Below are positions 1 through 11,289 of a DNA stretch of 64,000 bases, piece by piece. The stretch spans positions 906,001 through 970,000 of the forward strand of contig NC_058062.1 in the NCBI RefSeq assembly GCF_020085105.1, written 5' to 3'. The translations under genes and the position numbers were made by a program. Origin of the DNA: Siniperca chuatsi. Lineage: Eukaryota > Chordata > Actinopteri > Centrarchiformes > Sinipercidae. Within the stretch, counting starts at the first letter, position 1, and every line of letters begins with the position of its first letter. The notes beneath the pieces were generated by a model. That model saw nothing but the letters and a program-made list of their open reading frames with translations, had not been told where the DNA came from and made no database searches.

Positions 1-631
1 TCCGTCAGATTCATCCCTATTCATTTATGCAAATCTCTTCTTCCTCTTGTCAAAGTCCAGAAAATCTCCTCATCTGTCTTCATCACGTCCTTCCTCTCAG
101 TCATGAATACACTGCGGAGAATCGAACCTGTGACCCGATCCGTCCGCAGAGTTTGAACAGAGAAAACCCTGAACTCTGCAGGTGTTCAAGATCACAAAGA
201 TCCTCCACATCTGTTTCACTTCCTGAACACTCTGCCTCACGCTGTGTTGTGTTCAAAGACAATCCACTCTGTCGACGCTCTCTGAATACAGGAGTCACTC
301 AGAAACAAACCAGACACAAACACACAGCGCTGCAGGAAGTACTCAGGTCCGTTACTGCAGTAAAAGCACTAACACACACTCTGTGAAACCCTCTGCTGCA
401 GTGAAAGTGTGAGAGTGTGATCAGGAAAAAGCCCTTAAAGCATTAAAGCAGTGCAGCGTCCCTGTGGCTGCTGTGCTGTTATATATTCTATCATCAGGTT
501 ATTATTCCTCGTGCATTAATGTAAAGCAGGATGTTGCTGCTGCAGCTGGTGGAGCTGGAGCTCATGTTGAACCGGTTTGTATCGGACTGCAGCTGATGAT
601 GCTTTTCATTCTGGATCCATCTGCCGATTCT
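1..631. other. Intergenic, nothing recognised
   Basis: I see no gene here. Short open frames on both strands lack splice-compatible neighbours, family motifs or compositional bias. Confidence 0.5.
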
Positions 632-912
632 TTTCTCCGTCGATCGGTTTGGAAAACTGGTGAAAACGGTGAGAAACGCCGTCACGACGACCCAGAGCCC
701 AAAGCGACGCCTTCAGCGTGTCGTCGTGTCCGACCGACAGTCCGAAGCTCGACGTTATTAACAAACATCACAGTTATTACAGTCGTTCAGAGGAAAAGCA
801 GCAGATCTGCACATCTGAGGAGCTGCAGCCAGGAAGGGATTTACAGGAGAAACGACTTCAAACATCAAAACACATTTCCTGTCAGTCGACTGATCGATTC
901 AGCTGAACTTGT
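632..912. repeat. Dispersed repeat, copy 1 of a close pair
   Basis: This block is nearly the same, in the same orientation, as 17905-18165. Both contain TTTGGAAAACTGGTGAAAAC and end with a GTCAGTCGACT-type motif followed by AGCTGAACTTGTATAAACTG. The main differences are a short insertion near 690-715 here and about ten extra bases near the end of the other copy. The AATCGAT-like ends suggest a member of the non-autonomous DNA-element family common in fish genomes. Confidence 0.7.
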
Positions 913-3029
913 ATAAACTGTTGGAGTTTCATTTATAACAAAACATATTTTATAAACTCTTCATATGTTTTTTATATAAAAATGTGAATCTGTAAAGTAA
1001 CTGAAGCCGTCAGAGAAATGTGGGGAAGTGAAAAGTTTGATAGAAAAGTAGAAAGAGTGACGTTAGAACAGCAGGTGGGTTGTTTTAGCTTTCCACATTA
1101 AAATCAATCAAAGTAATATGAAGGGGGAGGGATTAAAATACCCAGAAAGGTTGATTCATTACCTCCATCTAAATACTGTAAATCAATATTCACACGTCAA
1201 AGGTTTGGTGTTTCCGAGTTATGACAAAAAGGTGTTTAAAGTCTTTTTAAAGCCGTTCTGTGGGACTTTAAGAGAGATGTAATTCAAAGCAAAGGAGGAG
1301 ACTTGATTCAAAATGGAGCTCAGCATGTGGGAGTTTGTGAAGACGAAGACGAAGGTCACGTCAGTTTGGGGGGAAATTAATCTGTGAATTGATTAATAAA
1401 GGGTTTCTCTTTCAGCGTCGTCTCATTTCCCTGCTGAGTCGCTGACCTGATCTGCAGAAACCGACTGAACGTTCACTGCAGTCACACCTTCACTGCTGAC
1501 GCTGACGTTAACTTATTCACACAACATGGGAATTCTCTGTTAGGCTGCTGTTATCACAGAACGTGTGCTAACCATCATCAGATGTCGCTGCGTTTGCTGA
1601 AACGGGATTGTGTTTGTTCGTGTGTTGATGTCCAGTTTGCCCTTCAAGGCCACCGTAGCTTTGAGAGCTGAAAACAATCAGAAACAGGAAGCTGCTGCAT
1701 CTTTTGTGAGTTTTGAACTGGCTTCAGTCAGAACGAGAGAGAGGAAGGAAACATATTAAAATCCAGTCTTTGCATATTAATATGATGTCGTGATGATGTG
1801 AGCAGCAGAGAAACAAGTCAGACCTGCTGTTTATGCATCACTTCATTCAGAATACGAAACAATTTCCTGTTTTTTATTGGTGGATGACAAACCGCTTCAA
1901 GTCCAGCTGTGACAGATGTGATTCATCTCGTCTGTTATGTAACTTTGTGCGTCTTTAAACGCCTCCTCGCGTTAAAGTTTCTGCTGGCAACAGAGAGAGA
2001 GAGTCAGGTACAGACATGCTCGCTCGGCCTGCAGGGAGGGATCAAAGTCAGTTCACCCGAAACACAAACCGTCACACGGTTACGAGTCACGTGACGACGT
2101 CGTGTAGAATCTATAGGAAGACATCCTGAAAGCGCTGCGTTCACGCTGTCAGAGGAAACTAAACTCTGCATGGTGTCTGATACTCAGGTACAGTCATTAC
2201 CGGAGATCCGGACTCAAACACTGCGAGGGAGCCAGCCGGGATTTTATTCACCCAAAAATGGAAGAAACAAGTTACTAAATAAGCAACAGCTGACCAGAAC
2301 TAGACTCAGATAACTGAACCCAGAGTGAGCACGAACAGGAACACACCAGCGGATCAGACCACTGGAGAAACAAAGGGAAACAGGAAGACAAGCTGCCAAC
2401 TAAACCACAAGTGAAACAAAACGGGACAATTAGTTCATCAGTTTAAATGTTCGAACAATCCACCAAAAAACAAAACTACCAAAATAACTAATATACTCTA
2501 AAAGAAATAAACAAAATCTCCAAACTACAAATCCCTGCTCCCCCATGACGTGGTGGGCGCTTGGTACGGTCTGATTGGCCACTTCCTGTATTTAAGAGCT
2601 CTACTTTAGGATTACGGTCTGTGCTTTAGAGCTAAAGATATATAATATCACCGTCGAAGGCTGCCCTGTCCAGAGCCTGAAGGGACGGGCGAGCCTGCAG
2701 ATCAGGAGGCCGCTGCCTGGCTTGAGGACTTTGCATTCGCTGAATAAATAAATAAATAAAGTCTGCAGAGAGTTGAAAGTGTAAACGTTGTAGTTTGAAG
2801 CTGTAGGAGTCGAGCGCGAAGAGGAGAAAGTGGGCAACGAGACAGAATCAATAACCAGTTTTCAGACTTCCCACATGATGCTGTTTCTAACTCCTCAGCA
2901 ACACTTTCACACCTGAGAGCTGCACTCGGGCCTCATTAACACACCTCCTTCACACTCTGCTGGCTGCGGAGCAGTTTCTGTCTCATAATGCTGCAGATTT
3001 ATTGTGTCTTTATGACTTAACCATAAAAA
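913..3029. other. Intergenic, no gene seen
   Basis: No coding signal. A fragment near 988-1035 resembles the 47.1-47.5 kb repeat (AAAGTAACTGAAGCCGTCAG). An A-rich stretch at about 2240-2540 looks like the body of a dispersed repeat, but I cannot name its family. Confidence 0.45.
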
Positions 3030-3230
3030 CAAATGTAAATGTGCTGGACTCGAGTCCCAGCAGAGATCAGAGTGGGTCCAGGTAAGACCTGGTACCTTAT
3101 TGCTGAGGGAGGCGGATTAAAGGTGTTCCCGAGGAGCAGCGTTTGGGTGGTTTTCTGCGATCTTGGTGTTGTTGAGGATGAATTTCATGTTGTGTTTCAC
3201 TGCCCCACAGCACGTGTCTGAAGGTAACAT
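3030..3230 (+). mobile_element. Possible LINE C-terminal fragment
   Basis: An open frame from 3039 to 3221 contains CDLGVVEDEFHVVFHCP. The C...EDExH...CP pattern resembles the C-terminal zinc-binding region that follows reverse transcriptase in some fish LINEs. It is short and has no neighbouring RT motifs, so chance resemblance is possible. Confidence 0.35.
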
Positions 3231-3377
3231 GTCGAGTCGAGATTTCTGTGTTGGCAGGATTTATAGAAAATACGACAACTAATGAGTTCAGACTGCATGA
3301 TATCAGCCCGACCCGACAGACGTCGGACGCAACAAGTGATGGTGTTATCCCGTGTAGTGAATCACTGGGGCGGCATA

Positions 3378-3380
<3 letters not shown>

Positions 3381-3428
<48 letters not shown>
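3381..3428. repeat. (CA)n microsatellite
   Basis: About 24 perfect CA dinucleotides. The run opens frames on both strands (Thr-His or Val-Cys), which are artefacts. Confidence 0.95.
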
Positions 3429-3431
<3 letters not shown>

Positions 3432-4559
3432 TGGAATAACATTAATTTACCATTTCTGTCTCCACTCCTCATATCTACTTTAATCACTAACATTACAGAA
3501 TCTCACAGTTTCTTACATTTCTGTGTTTAAAATTCTAATTTAAAAGATAAACAGGCCGACCAATCACAACGCAACAGAGTGGCACCATGCAGATGTAATC
3601 TAAAGCTTCCGTACTTTATTCTTCAAGTCCTCAAAAAGAAATTGTTCCTCCAAAAGTGGCTGCGTACAAAAGAAAACATTGCACATTCAAAAATACAGTC
3701 AGAGTCTAAAGTACCAACAAAATTAAAATAAATAAGCCCACGTGACATATCTGTCAATAAGACAACTGAGATTAATGACCTAATTTAGATGAATTCCTAC
3801 TTTGTAAATTCTGTTTCTGTCCTACAAACACTTGACAAACCTTCAGCTTCACTACAGCCAGAAAACAAACTATCAGAGAATCAGACTGAAGCTTTTCCTT
3901 CATCCTGCAGCTTCATCCACATTTATAACTTCCCCTTCAGGCGTCATGTGTTTTCCCTCTGGATAATTTCTGGGCCCATCCACCGACCTCTTAAAAACAA
4001 GCGTTCCTAAGGAAGGGCTGGTATCCAAGGCAGAGACAATAAAATCTCTGTAGGAGCAGCCTATAGGATTAGCTGCAGCAGTGCTCTGTATATACAGGCC
4101 TATACGGGCACACATGCCTCATAAAAGCAGCCAGGGCCCCTCTGCAGCAGGAAGAAGGCCGACTCGCTTCATCCACGTCAGCCAAATGCTCCAATCTGAA
4201 AACCACAGCTCGAGGTCACCAGCTCTCCCCTCCGTACGGTGTAATTTCTTTAAGGAAGATGAAACTCTAATGATGCCCGTGGGGAAGTAAAAGAAAAGTA
4301 AGAGATGCAGGATGAACGTGCACAAACAGCGGCAGCAGTGCAGCAACGGAAATAAAATACGATGCAAAAAGTTTAAAAGTAAAGTTTTAAAAAAGGTAAA
4401 TGGGGTCGTGTGAACACACAAAAACCTGTCAGTAACATCAGTGGAGTGATCATGAGTGTAAACACAGAAAATGTTTCATTAACAGCAGCTGCAAAATAAT
4501 TATGCTGATATGTATGGAAGATCTGTACTGCCAGGAAACAAAAAAAAAGAGATTAAGAA
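3429..4559. other. Intergenic, no gene seen
   Basis: Unique-looking non-coding sequence. Opposing short frames around 3900-4420 show no known motif and no splice context. Confidence 0.45.
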
Positions 4560-5345
4560 TCATTAAAATAAAAATACTCATATGTCAAAATTATGAGGTA
4601 GTAAGTAAAAGGTATGACTTTTATGTCTTATGTTGCTCAGTTTATGACATAAATCAAAATAATGTCCATATTTCCATAATCGCGACTTATCTAAACATTT
4701 TGACCGTCTCAAACCTCATCATTTTGACTTATCAGTTTGACTTGAAGTCATAATTTTGACCTATTTTCCCATGATTGTACCTTAAAAGCTACTCAACTCT
4801 GTAACTAATTTCTCTAACATACACTTTTTCCTGCGTGTAACTCTGTATTATGTGTCTTTGTCTAGTTTGTTTTTAGTGCTGTTCTGTCATTATGCGTCTG
4901 TTTTAATTGTGACCTGCCAAAGAACTACAGATAATTCAATTAAATTTTATTTATATAGTTATCTCATTGCACTTTTCATATAGAGCAGGTCTAGACCGAA
5001 CTCTTTATATTAGATAAAAAAATGTGCGTTAAGCTAAATCTGGTACAATGAATCAAATGGTAAAATGTATATTTAACATTGTTATGTGGTCCCATACCAA
5101 TGAAATAAAGTAAACAAGTAAATAATTTTGACTGTGTTAAAATCTTGCTATAAAAGTTTAATTATCTTATAATTTTGATTTAAAGCCATAATATTTAGTT
5201 ACAATCCCATAATTTTGATTAGTTGTCATATTCTTTACTTAATAAGTAATAATAATAATACTTTTGACCTTCTGACTCGTAATTTGGACTTACTATCTTA
5301 TTATATTAACTTAAAAGATCTTAATTTTGACTTACGATATTTTGA
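4560..5345. repeat. Decayed palindromic AT-rich tandem repeat
   Basis: Variants of a short self-complementary motif (AAGTCATAATTTTGACTTA type) recur through two blocks, about 4570-4780 and 5125-5345. The copies are badly diverged and spacing is irregular. The middle is occupied by a LINE 3' tail, so the array predates that insertion. Confidence 0.6.
4934..5014 (-). mobile_element. L2/Maui LINE 3' tail, truncated
   Basis: Reverse complement of the 3' end seen at about 7150-7245. Shared motifs are TTCAATTAAATTTTATTTAT, ATCTCATTGCACTTTTC and GAGCAGGTCTAGACCGAACT. Only the last 80 or so bases remain, as expected for 5'-truncated LINE insertions. Confidence 0.8.
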
Positions 5346-5419
5346 TCTGTCGTTATTAACAGGCTATGTCCCACAGTCTTTTAAAATAGCATTAAATAAG
5401 TAATTAAATCTCTTCTTAA

Positions 5420-6225
5420 AAAGCCCACTCTTGATTCCAGGGGTTTTAGCCATTATAACCATTATATCTAGTCTTGCTAGATCTTAGTGCTGCATTCGAC
5501 ACCACTGACCATAACATCCTATTACAGAGACTGGAACATTTAATTGGCATTAAAGGAGCCGCACTAAGCTGGTTTAAATCCTATCATTCAGATCGATCTC
5601 AGTTTGTACATGTTAACGGTGAGTCCTCCGTGCACGCCAAAGTTAGTGCTTTTGCTTTTGCTCTGTGCTTGGACCAATTCTGTTCACCTTATATATGCTT
5701 CCTTTAGGCAATATTATTAGGAAACACTCCATAAACTTTCATTGTTATGCGGATGATACATAATTATATCTATATTGATCAAGCCAGATGAAACTAATTA
5801 GTTAGCTAAACTTTAAGCATGCCTTAAGGACATAAAGACCTGGATGACCTGCAACTTTCTGATGTTAAACTCAGACAAAACTGAAGTTATTGTACTTGGC
5901 CCCAAACACCTCCGAGACACATCATCTAAAGATATAGTTGCTCTAAATGGCATTGCCCTGGCCTCCAGCACCACCGTAAGGAACCTCGGAGTTATCTTTG
6001 ATCAGGATTTATCCTTTAACTCCCACATGAAGCAAACTTCAAGGACTGCCTTCTTTCGCCTACGTAACATTGCAAAAATCAGGCACATCCTGTCTCAAAA
6101 TGATGCCGAAAAGCTAGTGCATGCATTTGTTACTTCTAGGTTGGACTATTGCAGTTCTTCAGGCTGCCCGAATAAGTCCCTTAAGACTCTCCAGTTGCCT
6201 AGACTACCGGGAGACTTCCCATGAT
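5420..6225 (+). pseudogene. L2-type LINE reverse transcriptase, broken
   Basis: The remains of a non-LTR reverse transcriptase are readable in several frames. [13 protein letters not shown] at about 5476-5514 is the catalytic palm motif. HCYADDT around 5740 carries the YADD active site and is followed directly by an in-frame stop. A 5844-6224 frame holds the downstream LNSDKTEVIVLGP, GVIFDQDLSF and SRLDYCSS motifs. Stops and frame changes separate these blocks, and the upstream endonuclease part is missing. The element belongs to the L2/Maui group widespread in teleosts. It continues into the minisatellite and 3' tail at 6389-7245. Confidence 0.85.
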
Positions 6226-6388
6226 GCACCTCTCTCCTCTCTCCTCCTCTCCCTCTCCATCTGCATGTATTTTTATCCCATTACTGCATGTTACTAACTC
6301 GACATCTTCTCTCTCCCGTAGTTCTGTGCTTTCTTGTCTCTCTCCTCTCTCCTTCTGTCGCTTTCAGCAGGTATTTCTGCCTCCAGAC

Positions 6389-6886
6389 CTGCAGAGTCTG
6401 GATCTGTGGGTGTGGGCCACCTGCTGCCCCCGTGTTCCTGCAGAGTCTGGATCTGTGGTTGTGGGCCACCTGCTGCCCCCCGTGTTCCTGCAGAGTCTGG
6501 ATCTGTGGTTGTGGGCCACCTGCTGCCCCCGTGTTCCTGCAGAGTCTGGATCTGTGGTTGTGGGCCACCTGCTGCCCCCGTGTTCCTGCAGAGTCTGGAT
6601 CTGTGGTTGTGGGCCACCTGCTGCCCCTCGTGTTCCTGCAGAGTCTGGATCTGTGGGTGTGGGCCACCTGCTGCCCCCGTGTTCCTGCAGAGTCTGGATC
6701 TGTGGTTGTGGGCCACCTGCTGCCCCCGTGTTCCTGCAGAGTCTGGATCTGTGGTTGTGGGCCGCCTGCTGCCCCCGTGTTCGTGCAGAGTCTGGATCTG
6801 TGGTTGTGGGCCGCCTGCTGCCCCCCGTGTTCCTGCAGAGTCTGGATCTGTGGTTGTGGGCCACCTGCTGCCCCCGTGTTCCTGCT
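6389..6886. repeat. 49/50-bp minisatellite, ten units
   Basis: Units start at about 6389, 6438, 6488, 6537, 6586, 6636, 6685, 6734, 6783 and 6833. Each begins CTGCAGAGTCTGGATCTGTG and ends in a C-run before GTGTTC. Length alternates between 49 and 50 through that C-run, and the few substitutions include GGGTGTGG/GGTTGTGG and CACCTG/CGCCTG. It lies in the 3' untranslated part of the LINE copy. Long frames are open across it in all six readings, which is a property of the unit and not evidence of a protein. Confidence 0.95.
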
Positions 6887-7245
6887 CGACAACCGCTGCT
6901 GCTACAGTTGTTGTTATTAGTCTTATTACTATTATTATCATTATTATTCCTATCACTATCATTCCTATCATTATTACTATTTTAAAATTCTAGGTGGTAT
7001 TTGCATTGTGCCCCCCCCTCCCCTCTGATGGCCGCCCACCATTGAGTCTGGTTCTGCTCGAGGTTTCTGCCTCTTAAAGGAAGTATTTCCTTGCCACTGT
7101 GGCCAAGTGCTTGGTCATGGTGGGATTTGTTGGGTCTCTGTAATTAATATTATAGAGTTCGGTCTGGACCTGCTCTATAGGAAAAGTGCAATGAGATAAC
7201 TTCTGTTATGAACTGGCGCTATATAAATAAAATTGAATTGAACTG
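6887..7245 (+). mobile_element. L2/Maui LINE 3' end
   Basis: A simple TTATTA tract (6910-6985) is followed by the conserved tail of this family: GGTTCTGCTCGAGGTTTCTG, CCTTGCCACTGTGGCCAAGT, AGTGCAATGAGATAACTTCT and TATATAAATAAAATTGAATT. The terminus, a few TTGAA repeats, marks the reverse-transcription start typical of L2-group elements. Partial copies occur at about 4934, 28438, 60290 and 62693. Confidence 0.88.
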
Positions 7246-8215
7246 CGGCGAAGAGAGAGAGAAAAAGAAAGAGCTAAATAAAAACAGAGATCAGACGAGG
7301 GTCAACATCGGAGAGACATACTGTATATAAGAGGGCGACAGTGGAAGCCTAATGTTTGTTGCAAGGTAATTAGTGTCTGTGGCTAGCTGCTGTTAGCCTC
7401 GCTGATACAGTCTACGATAAGCAGCTGAAGAGCGATGCGGACGTTGCCCTATTCATTCAAGACAAGTGCTAACGTTAGCACTACAACAAGTCATCTGTGC
7501 AATGTTGATATCTAACCAGGCCAGCTAATTTAAGCTAACTTAGCAAAAATAAGATAGCGAACATTTCAAGTAACATAAGCTGCACCGTGGCCCTTTTCCG
7601 CTCACGTAACACACCGCTCGACATGGCTGTGGGAGGGATGACCGTTGTTTGTACAGAGTCGCTGTGATTGGCTAGTTACACGCTAGCTAAGCTCGATTGG
7701 TTGTTTGATTCAGGCTGGGTACAGTTTCTAAAAGCCCCCACAGACACATATTTTTTTTAAGCAACCCTTCAATTAAATATTGTTAGTGACATGTAATGGT
7801 CAAAATTAGGTATTTTAACCTGAAATTATAATGAAAAAGTATTGCCTACTTCAGCTTTAAAGGGATTTAAACAGTTAATTTGTGTTATATTTGAAGGACC
7901 AGCTCTCAGGGCTCGTAAAGATTAAATTAAGGCACTAAATTCTGCAAAGTAAGGGAGCACTGGTTTATATTAAAGGGTGTGTGTGCAGTCCACGTGATGA
8001 TTAAAACATTTTTAAGTTACTTAAAGGATCGAGTCATTGATGCGTGCAACCCAAAAGAAATCAGAAGGAAATGCTCAAAACCACTTCCCCATTTCTCTCT
8101 CTCTCTCAGAGTCTGCATGTATTGTAAACACATCCTGGTGACATAACAGTGTTGCATTCACACCACAGGCCTGAAAACGAAATTTAAAAAAAAAAAAAAA
8201 GCAGGTAGCAGACAT
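7246..8215. other. Intergenic, repeat-like sequence
   Basis: No gene. The 7360-7860 part (ending ATTGCCTACTTCAGCTTTAA) has the look of a dispersed fish repeat. A pyrimidine run (about 8090-8107) and a 15-A tract (about 8187) follow. Confidence 0.4.
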
Positions 8216-8545
8216 CCAGCCAGTCAGCGGTCCGCCGCTGGAGCTCCAGGCCGCCTCAAGGCTTCACACAGGCGGCCACAGAGGGAGCGGAGGCCGCGGG
8301 GAGGGGGGGGCGTGTGGCCCGGCCAGGTGCAGCTCGGCTCCTCACAACAAAAAGGAGCGGCGCGACCGTGACGCTGACTCCGCCCTCCTCTGACGCGCTA
8401 CCGTACCGCCCGGAGCAAACGCGCGGCTTGTTTTAGGGGGCGTGTCCCTCCGCTGCGGCATGCGCTCAATCAGAGCCGGAGAGGGCCGCTGCCTCTGCGG
8501 ACACGAAGCAGCGCTGCCCCCTCCTCCCCGGTGCTGCACGCTGTG
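8216..8545. promoter_or_regulatory. CpG-rich block, orphan promoter candidate
   Basis: This stretch is dense in CG dinucleotides and GC-box-like motifs (GGGGCGTGTC, CCGCCC) within CpG-poor surroundings. It could be a promoter or untranslated first exon, with direction unknown. The only open frame, 8342-8539 on the minus strand, has no recognisable similarity. It lies about 2.7 kb upstream of the CpG island of the two-finger gene and could be an alternative start for it. Confidence 0.4.
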
Positions 8546-8769
8546 ATGCTGCCAGTGATGTAATGCGGAATTAAAGAGATGATGAGTCAGATTTTACTGC
8601 CCCAAACAAAACCATCACAGCCGCTGCAGATACACGATAACTGATCATTACATGATAACTGATCATTACAGCCACGTTACTGCTGTTCACACTAACAGGG
8701 GCATGTTTCTCTCTCAAGGCAGCTCAGATATATGAGCCACTGTTATTATGATTATGGATTATCTCATAC

Positions 8770-9160
8770 ATATATAGCCGGAGGTGGAAGAAGCACTCAG
8801 ATGCTTTACTGAGTAAAAGTAGCAATGCCACAGTGTAGAAATACTCTGTTAGTAAAGGTACTGCCTGCAAAACCTCACTGCAGTAAAAGTATGAAGTATT
8901 ATCAGCTAAAAGTCGTCCCTGTGCAGTAAAACGCTTCCTGTCAGTGTTTTATTATATCTGATGTTTCTGGATTCATATTCCTGCTGCATTCATGTGTGTG
9001 TTGCATTTTACTGCTGCAGATGTTTCAGGTCGAGCTCATTTTAACTGCTTTATATCCTGTTGGGCAGTTTAACCTGCAGCAATGCATCATGGTCTGTAAG
9101 GTCATCACGTGTTTGTACATTCAACAGACAGACAGGTAAATCTTAACCAGGCTAACGCAC
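8770..9160 (+). repeat. Young dispersed DNA element, partial copy
   Basis: The block starts GGTGGAAGAAGCACTCAGAT and includes AGTAAAAGTAGCAATGCCAC. It shares a 131-bp exact match (8924-9054), inverted, with 35304-35434. More diverged relatives lie at 26765-27262, 47140-47540, 56640-56800 and 57665-57810. The family has step-like TACTTTACT/AGTAAAGTA ends and no coding capacity. Confidence 0.8.
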
Positions 9161-10199
9161 CTTGTTTAGTTTACACAACTGGTGACCATTATTCTGTCAG
9201 TTAGTGTAAAATAAAGTGATGTTCTGGAAGGTTTGTACTTTGGTTTCCTTTGATCCATATTTTGATATATGATGTGCCATGATGTGAAGGCGACACTAGC
9301 CGCAGAAGAGCTGCGGACCCTGATGGGAGCTGTAGTTCTTGAATGCTAATTAAACTAAACAGGAAGTGGGTGGGCCTTGGGCTTTGGTTTTGTAGTTTAT
9401 AATCACACGTGGTGACGGAGTTCCTGATCCGGCTGGAAGCACGAACCTGCACACACATACTGTACATGTACTGCTTAATTACACTGATGACAGATATGTG
9501 GATTTTGAGGATTTTGCACAGTAGATTTCATGTTAATGTGGCTTCACCTTTGCTGAAAAACCCAGTTGAAACCGGAGACTTGGTGAGCGCGCAGCTGTGG
9601 CCGAGGGCAGTTATTGTTCTGGTTTCAGGTGTTACATAAGAGTCATTTTCTGTGTGTGTTTGTACTGTTCAGGAGCAGAGACACCATCTCATTTACAATG
9701 CAAACCGTGTGTGACAGAGACCGAACAGCAGTGCTGGAAACTAAGTACATTTACTCCCAACTACTGTACTTTAGTACAATTTTGAGGTACTTGTACTTTA
9801 CTTGAGTTGTTCCCATTTTGTGCTACTTTACACTTCTATTGTACTTTTTACCGCGCTACATTTATATGACGGCTTTAGTTGCTAGTTACTTTTTCAGCTG
9901 AAGATTTTATGTAAAAAAAACATATAATAAGCTTATAAATACAGCACATTGTTGAAAACTACACCAGTGTTTCCAACCTTTTTGGCTTGTGACCTCTTAC
10001 AATGTCACGTTTCAGATGTTTACGAGTTGTTAGCGGTTCCACCATTTTCCCTCTGATCGATTAGTCGACTAATCGAGTAAATCAGTAGACTCGTAAACAG
10101 TGAAAATAGCTGCTGGGCTCAGCCGTGGACTGTTTGAAACAGGTTTCAGCCCGACAGTTGACACAGATCATAAGATTTCAGATATATAGACTGATTTGA
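9161..10199. other. Intergenic with repeat fragments
   Basis: No gene. The 9735-9910 part is the other end of the AGTACTTGTACTTTACT element family. The 9967-10030 part resembles the GGTTGGAAACAC-type repeat, and 10045-10090 carries the TTAGTCGACTAATCGAGTAA signature of another short repeat. Confidence 0.5.
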
Positions 10200-10735
10200 T
10201 GTAGGCCAAGTTGTAGAATCGTAGAAAAGGTTTCAGTCGTAGTCGTCTGGACGCTGTTTTCAGAATCAAGACGTTTCGGCTCCCATCCGGAAGTCATTCT
10301 CAATTGTGAAAAAATGGGACGGGAACTAGAAATTTAAGCTACTCTGTGTTACATAAGCCCCGCCCTCAGGAAGGAGTCTACCTGAGTATCTGTTGATTAG
10401 CTAGTTTCACCTGAAACTGACCTTTTGTTTCCATGATGGCCCAGTAATCAGTAATCAGGCCTATTGTTCTCTGGCTGCACCTCCCTCATCACTGTTAAGT
10501 ACCTGATTAGCATGTGATTGGCTTGACCAAGGTGTTAATACACTCTGATAGACTTTGGGCAGATTAAATCTCAGACCACCATTTCTGTTCAAAGAGGGGT
10601 TTTCTTTTTTCACAAAAATGGCTTCCTTGACGCCCCGTTCAAACCAACTCTTCTCTATGTAGGCCAAGTTATCATACGGAGGAACAAGTAAAAACAAAAG
10701 TGCTTCAAAGGGGCAGAAAGACACAATAAGCACAG
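10200..10735 (-). mobile_element. Penelope-like retroelement 3' fragment
   Basis: A minus-strand frame (10733-10461) reads WFERGVKEAIFVKKENPSLN followed by GGLRFNLPKVYQSVL. This resembles the end of the GIY-YIG endonuclease region of Penelope-like elements in fish, recalled from general knowledge and not searched. A non-coding stretch continues to about 10240 with the characteristic AGACGTTTCGGCTCCCATCC. No RT domain is present, so this is a 5'-truncated copy. Confidence 0.6.
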
Positions 10736-10959
10736 CAGGAAGGGGGATAAACAGAGGATTAGTACCAGTAGCTCTTATATCCTGAGATTTATTTAATGTT
10801 ATTTTTCATGTAATATAAAGTGCAGTGGTTGGTCTGAGGTCCGGTGGTTTAGTAGAACTGCTGTTATCTCAGTGCTGCGCGGCCACAGTGAGTAATTTTC
10901 AGGTATTTCGGAGTAATAACGCGGTTCTGTGCTGACATTTGGTAATGACTGATGTTATT

Positions 10960-11289
10960 TTCTGAAAGCCAAAATGGCGCGGCTGACTGCAAGGGCGCGA
11001 GCGTGCGCGGTGCGCGCGCGCGCCGGGGCCGAGACATGTGGGCGGGAAAATGCTGCTGCGCCTCTACTCGGGTCTTTCCGGCGTCCTCCGAAGGGGCCGA
11101 ACACGCGCGGCGAGCCGAGAGGGAGAGAGCAGCAGCAGCAGCCGGAGGAGCCGAGCAGCCGCCGGAACAGCCGAGCGACCCGCGGCCGATTGTTACCCAG
11201 TTTTCCGTCGGGGAGACAGGGCAGGGGGGTGGGCTGGGGGCTCGGGTACAGAAGAATGAGAGAGCCCTCTTACCGGAGGGGGCGAAAAC
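10960..11289 (+). promoter_or_regulatory. CpG-island promoter and 5' leader
   Basis: Strong CG density begins at about 10975 (GCGCGAGCGTGCGCGGTGCG) and continues through the first coding exon to 11700. No TATA box is apparent, which suits a CpG-island promoter with dispersed starts. Upstream ATGs at 10974 and 11036 open other frames and do not extend the coding frame that starts at 11290. Confidence 0.65.

Noticed and set aside
3097-3530. Frames rich in Val-Cys or Thr-His
   Set aside because: They come from the CA microsatellite at 3381-3428.
6221-6993. Long overlapping frames of 166-254 codons on both strands
   Set aside because: All six run through the 49/50-bp minisatellite, which has no stops in any frame. 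They are by-products of the repeat.
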